64,000 nucleotides of DNA from Streptomyces sp. B21-105 (lineage in GTDB: Bacteria > Actinomycetota > Actinomycetes > Streptomycetales > Streptomycetaceae), in contig NZ_JARUMJ010000001.1 in the NCBI RefSeq assembly GCF_036898465.1, forward strand, positions 7,936,001-8,000,000. The letters run 5' to 3'. Position numbers and translations under genes: made by a program. Below, one piece after another: positions 62,369-64,000 of this stretch (the first letter of the stretch is position 1; each line of letters opens with the position of its first letter). The notes beneath the pieces were generated by a model. That model was not told where the DNA came from. It ran no database searches and saw nothing but the letters and a program-made list of their open reading frames with translations.

Positions 62369-63901
62369 ATGCGCTTCGCCCGCCCCGCCCCGCTCGCCCC
62401 CCGCTCACCCCGCCCCCGGCTGCTCGCCGCCCTCTGCCTCGCCCCGCTGCTCACCGGCTGTTTCGCCGCCTCCGGCGACGACGGCGACAGCGAGGGGTCC
62501 GCCGCCGGGGACGGCGCCCGGCTGCGCGTCGCCCTCGCCTTCCCGCCCGCCGAGTACCTCTCCCCGCACGGCGCCGACGCGACGATCCTCAGCCGGCTCG
62601 GCGTCACCGAAGGGCTGACCTCCCTCGACGCCAACGGGGCCGCCGCCCCCGCGCTCGCCGCGTCCTGGCGCCGCGAGGACGACCGCACCTGGCTGTTCAC
62701 CCTGCGCGAGGCCGACTTCCAGGACGGCACGGACGTCACTCCCGCCGCCGTCGCCGCCTCCCTCACCCGGGCCACCGCCGCCAAGCCGGCCCCGGCCGCC
62801 CTCGCCGGCGTCACCCTCACCGCGAAAGCCGCGGGCGGCACGGGCGTGCGCGTCACGACCGCGCAGCCCGACCCCGTCCTGCCCCTGCGGCTGTCCAGCC
62901 CCTCGCTCGCCGTCCTCTCTCCGAAGGCGTACGCGAAGAAGGGCACCGTCGACCCCGTCGGCACCGCCACCGGCCCCTTCGAACTCACCGACGTGAACGG
63001 GGCCGCCGCCGTCCGCCTCGACCGCTTCGACGACTACTGGGGCGGCCGGGCCCAGGCCTCCGGCGTCGACGTGCGGTTCATCGCCGACGGCAGCGCCCGC
63101 ACCAACGCCCTGCGCACCGGCCAGGTCGACGTCGCCGAGTCGATACCCGTGGCCCAGGCCGCCGCCCTCGACGCGGACACCCGCCGCGAGACCGCCACCA
63201 CCCGCACCACCAGCCTGCACCTCAACACGAAATCCGGCGTCTTCACGGACCCGGCACTGCGCGCCGCCGCCCGGGCCGCCGTCGACACCTCCGCCCTCGC
63301 CAAGGGCGTCTACGAAGGACACGCCGACCCCGGCGCCGGCATCTACGGCCCCGCCGTCACCTGGGCCGCGGGCAAGCGCGTCCAGCCCACCGGACGAGCG
63401 AAGGCCGCCACCCCCGGCGGGGTCTCCGTCACCCTCGCCACCTATGACAACCGGCCCGAACTCCCCGAAGTCGCCCAGGTGTTGAAGCAGCAGCTGGAGA
63501 AGGCCGGCTTCACGGTGAAGCTGGAGGTGCGCGAGTACTCGCGGCTGGAGACCGACGCCCTCGCCGGGAAGTTCGACGCCGTCGTCGGGGCCCGCAACAG
63601 CCTCCTGGACACCGGCGACCCGGTGTCGCTCCTGGCGAGCGACTTCACCTGCGGCGGCGGCTACAACCTCTCCCTGCTCTGCGACAAGGCGGTCGACCGG
63701 GCCGTCGGGACGGCACAGGCCGTCGCCGACACCGGCAAGCGGCAGGACGCCGTCATGGCCGCCGAGGCCGCGGTGCTCGGCACCGACGCCGTCGTCCCGC
63801 TGGTCCACCAGCGCATCGTCACCGGCGTCGACGACGACGTCAGCGGACTGCTCCTCGACCCCTACGAGCGCACCCTCGTCGGCATCGGGACCCGGCGCTG
63901 A
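62369..63901 (+). CDS. ABC transporter substrate-binding lipoprotein (peptide/nickel family 5)
   Basis: A 510-residue lipoprotein: lipobox LAPLLTGC at residues 24-31, then the SBP_bac_5 domain (LGVTEGLTSLDANGAAAPAL, ASWRREDDRTWLFTLREADF, DGTDVTPAAVAASLTRA, ATGPFELTDVNG, LRTGQVDVAESIPVAQA). Family members bind peptides, nickel or metallophores. Overlap with the GNAT operon and the Zur-like box suggest zinc or metallophore uptake. ATG 62369 is fixed by the signal sequence. Confidence 0.88.
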   Translation: MRFARPAPLAPRSPRPRLLAALCLAPLLTGCFAASGDDGDSEGSAAGDGARLRVALAFPPAEYLSPHGADATILSRLGVTEGLTSLDANGAAAPALAASWRREDDRTWLFTLREADFQDGTDVTPAAVAASLTRATAAKPAPAALAGVTLTAKAAGGTGVRVTTAQPDPVLPLRLSSPSLAVLSPKAYAKKGTVDPVGTATGPFELTDVNGAAAVRLDRFDDYWGGRAQASGVDVRFIADGSARTNALRTGQVDVAESIPVAQAAALDADTRRETATTRTTSLHLNTKSGVFTDPALRAAARAAVDTSALAKGVYEGHADPGAGIYGPAVTWAAGKRVQPTGRAKAATPGGVSVTLATYDNRPELPEVAQVLKQQLEKAGFTVKLEVREYSRLETDALAGKFDAVVGARNSLLDTGDPVSLLASDFTCGGGYNLSLLCDKAVDRAVGTAQAVADTGKRQDAVMAAEAAVLGTDAVVPLVHQRIVTGVDDDVSGLLLDPYERTLVGIGTRR

Positions 63902-63921
63902 CCGGATACGGCGCCGACGAC

Positions 63922-64000
63922 ATGAGAAGCAAGGCGGGCACGCTGCTGTGGCGTGCCGTACTGGCCGCGCTGCTGGTGTGCGGGACCGGGCTGCTGCCGT
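63922..64000 (+). CDS. ABC transporter permease, start only
   Basis: ATG 63922, 20 bases after the binding-protein gene, opens MRSKAGTLLWRAVLAALLVC and runs off the window. The basic start and hydrophobic helix fit the first segment of a DppB/NikB-type permease. The call depends mainly on position. Confidence 0.6.
   Translation, partial: MRSKAGTLLWRAVLAALLVCGTGLLP

Overview
High G+C, GTG/TTG start codons, purine-rich ribosome binding sites and the gene families present (a conservon, DUF397/XRE pairs, many regulators, Tat-exported enzymes) point to a Streptomyces chromosome. The left part looks like catabolic, secondary-metabolic and resistance loci. The middle (about 26.4-60 kb) is an IS-riddled accessory region full of truncated genes, and the right end returns to intact genes.

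Layout. 1-340: tail of a GntR/FCD regulator and tRNA-Leu(GAG). 770-4634: conservon cvnABCD plus a cytochrome P450 whose EXXR motif is degenerate. 4738-7534: a 40-codon ORF overlapping a DMATS-type indole prenyltransferase, facing a flavin monooxygenase; this pair is known to turn tryptophan into 5-dimethylallylindole-3-acetonitrile. 7912-13951: a hydroxyproline catabolic locus (GntR regulator, epimerase, deaminase, three-subunit dehydrogenase) carrying three copies of a shared 12-bp motif. 14075-20635: lipoprotein, nucleotidyltransferase, an EF-G-like GTPase behind a possible leader peptide, and a secreted beta-helix GH55-like protein with a LacI-type operator. 20878-24360: TetR regulator divergent from a VOC protein, Vat-type streptogramin A acetyltransferase, Vgb-type streptogramin B lyase and a YCII protein. 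24595-26421: membrane Ser/Thr kinase.

26.4-37 kb is a graveyard: an intact IS4-type element with a 10-bp target duplication, a response-regulator fragment, a TnpB remnant with IS605-type hairpins, two ISAs1 transposases, and small secreted or membrane proteins. A TetR/TIM-barrel gene pair sits there with a striking double palindrome. 37.2-42.8 kb: a helicase with a RelE-like N-terminal domain, a Ser/Thr kinase, and an anti-sigma-like ATPase divergent from an XRE/DUF397 pair.

43.3-52.9 kb is a nested set of insertions. A 3'-truncated IS256 element is interrupted by a frameshifted ISL3 element (repeat GATCTT) and by an IS1380 element (target duplication CTAA). The IS1380 element is itself interrupted by three head-to-tail copies of the IS4 element separated by the same 10 bp. 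52.9-60 kb holds pieces of contact-dependent or polymorphic toxin loci: a restriction-endonuclease-like toxin module with a probable immunity gene, and a secreted-protein operon. One gene of that operon is split by a second IS256-type element (9-bp duplication) that carries a translationally coupled P-loop kinase gene inside its inverted repeats.

60.2-64 kb: a CooC/MinD-like ATPase with a small partner, divergent from a GNAT gene and a peptide/nickel-type ABC transporter. A Zur-like box in the shared promoter suggests zinc- or metallophore-related uptake. All family calls come from reading the translated sequences; no database search was run.
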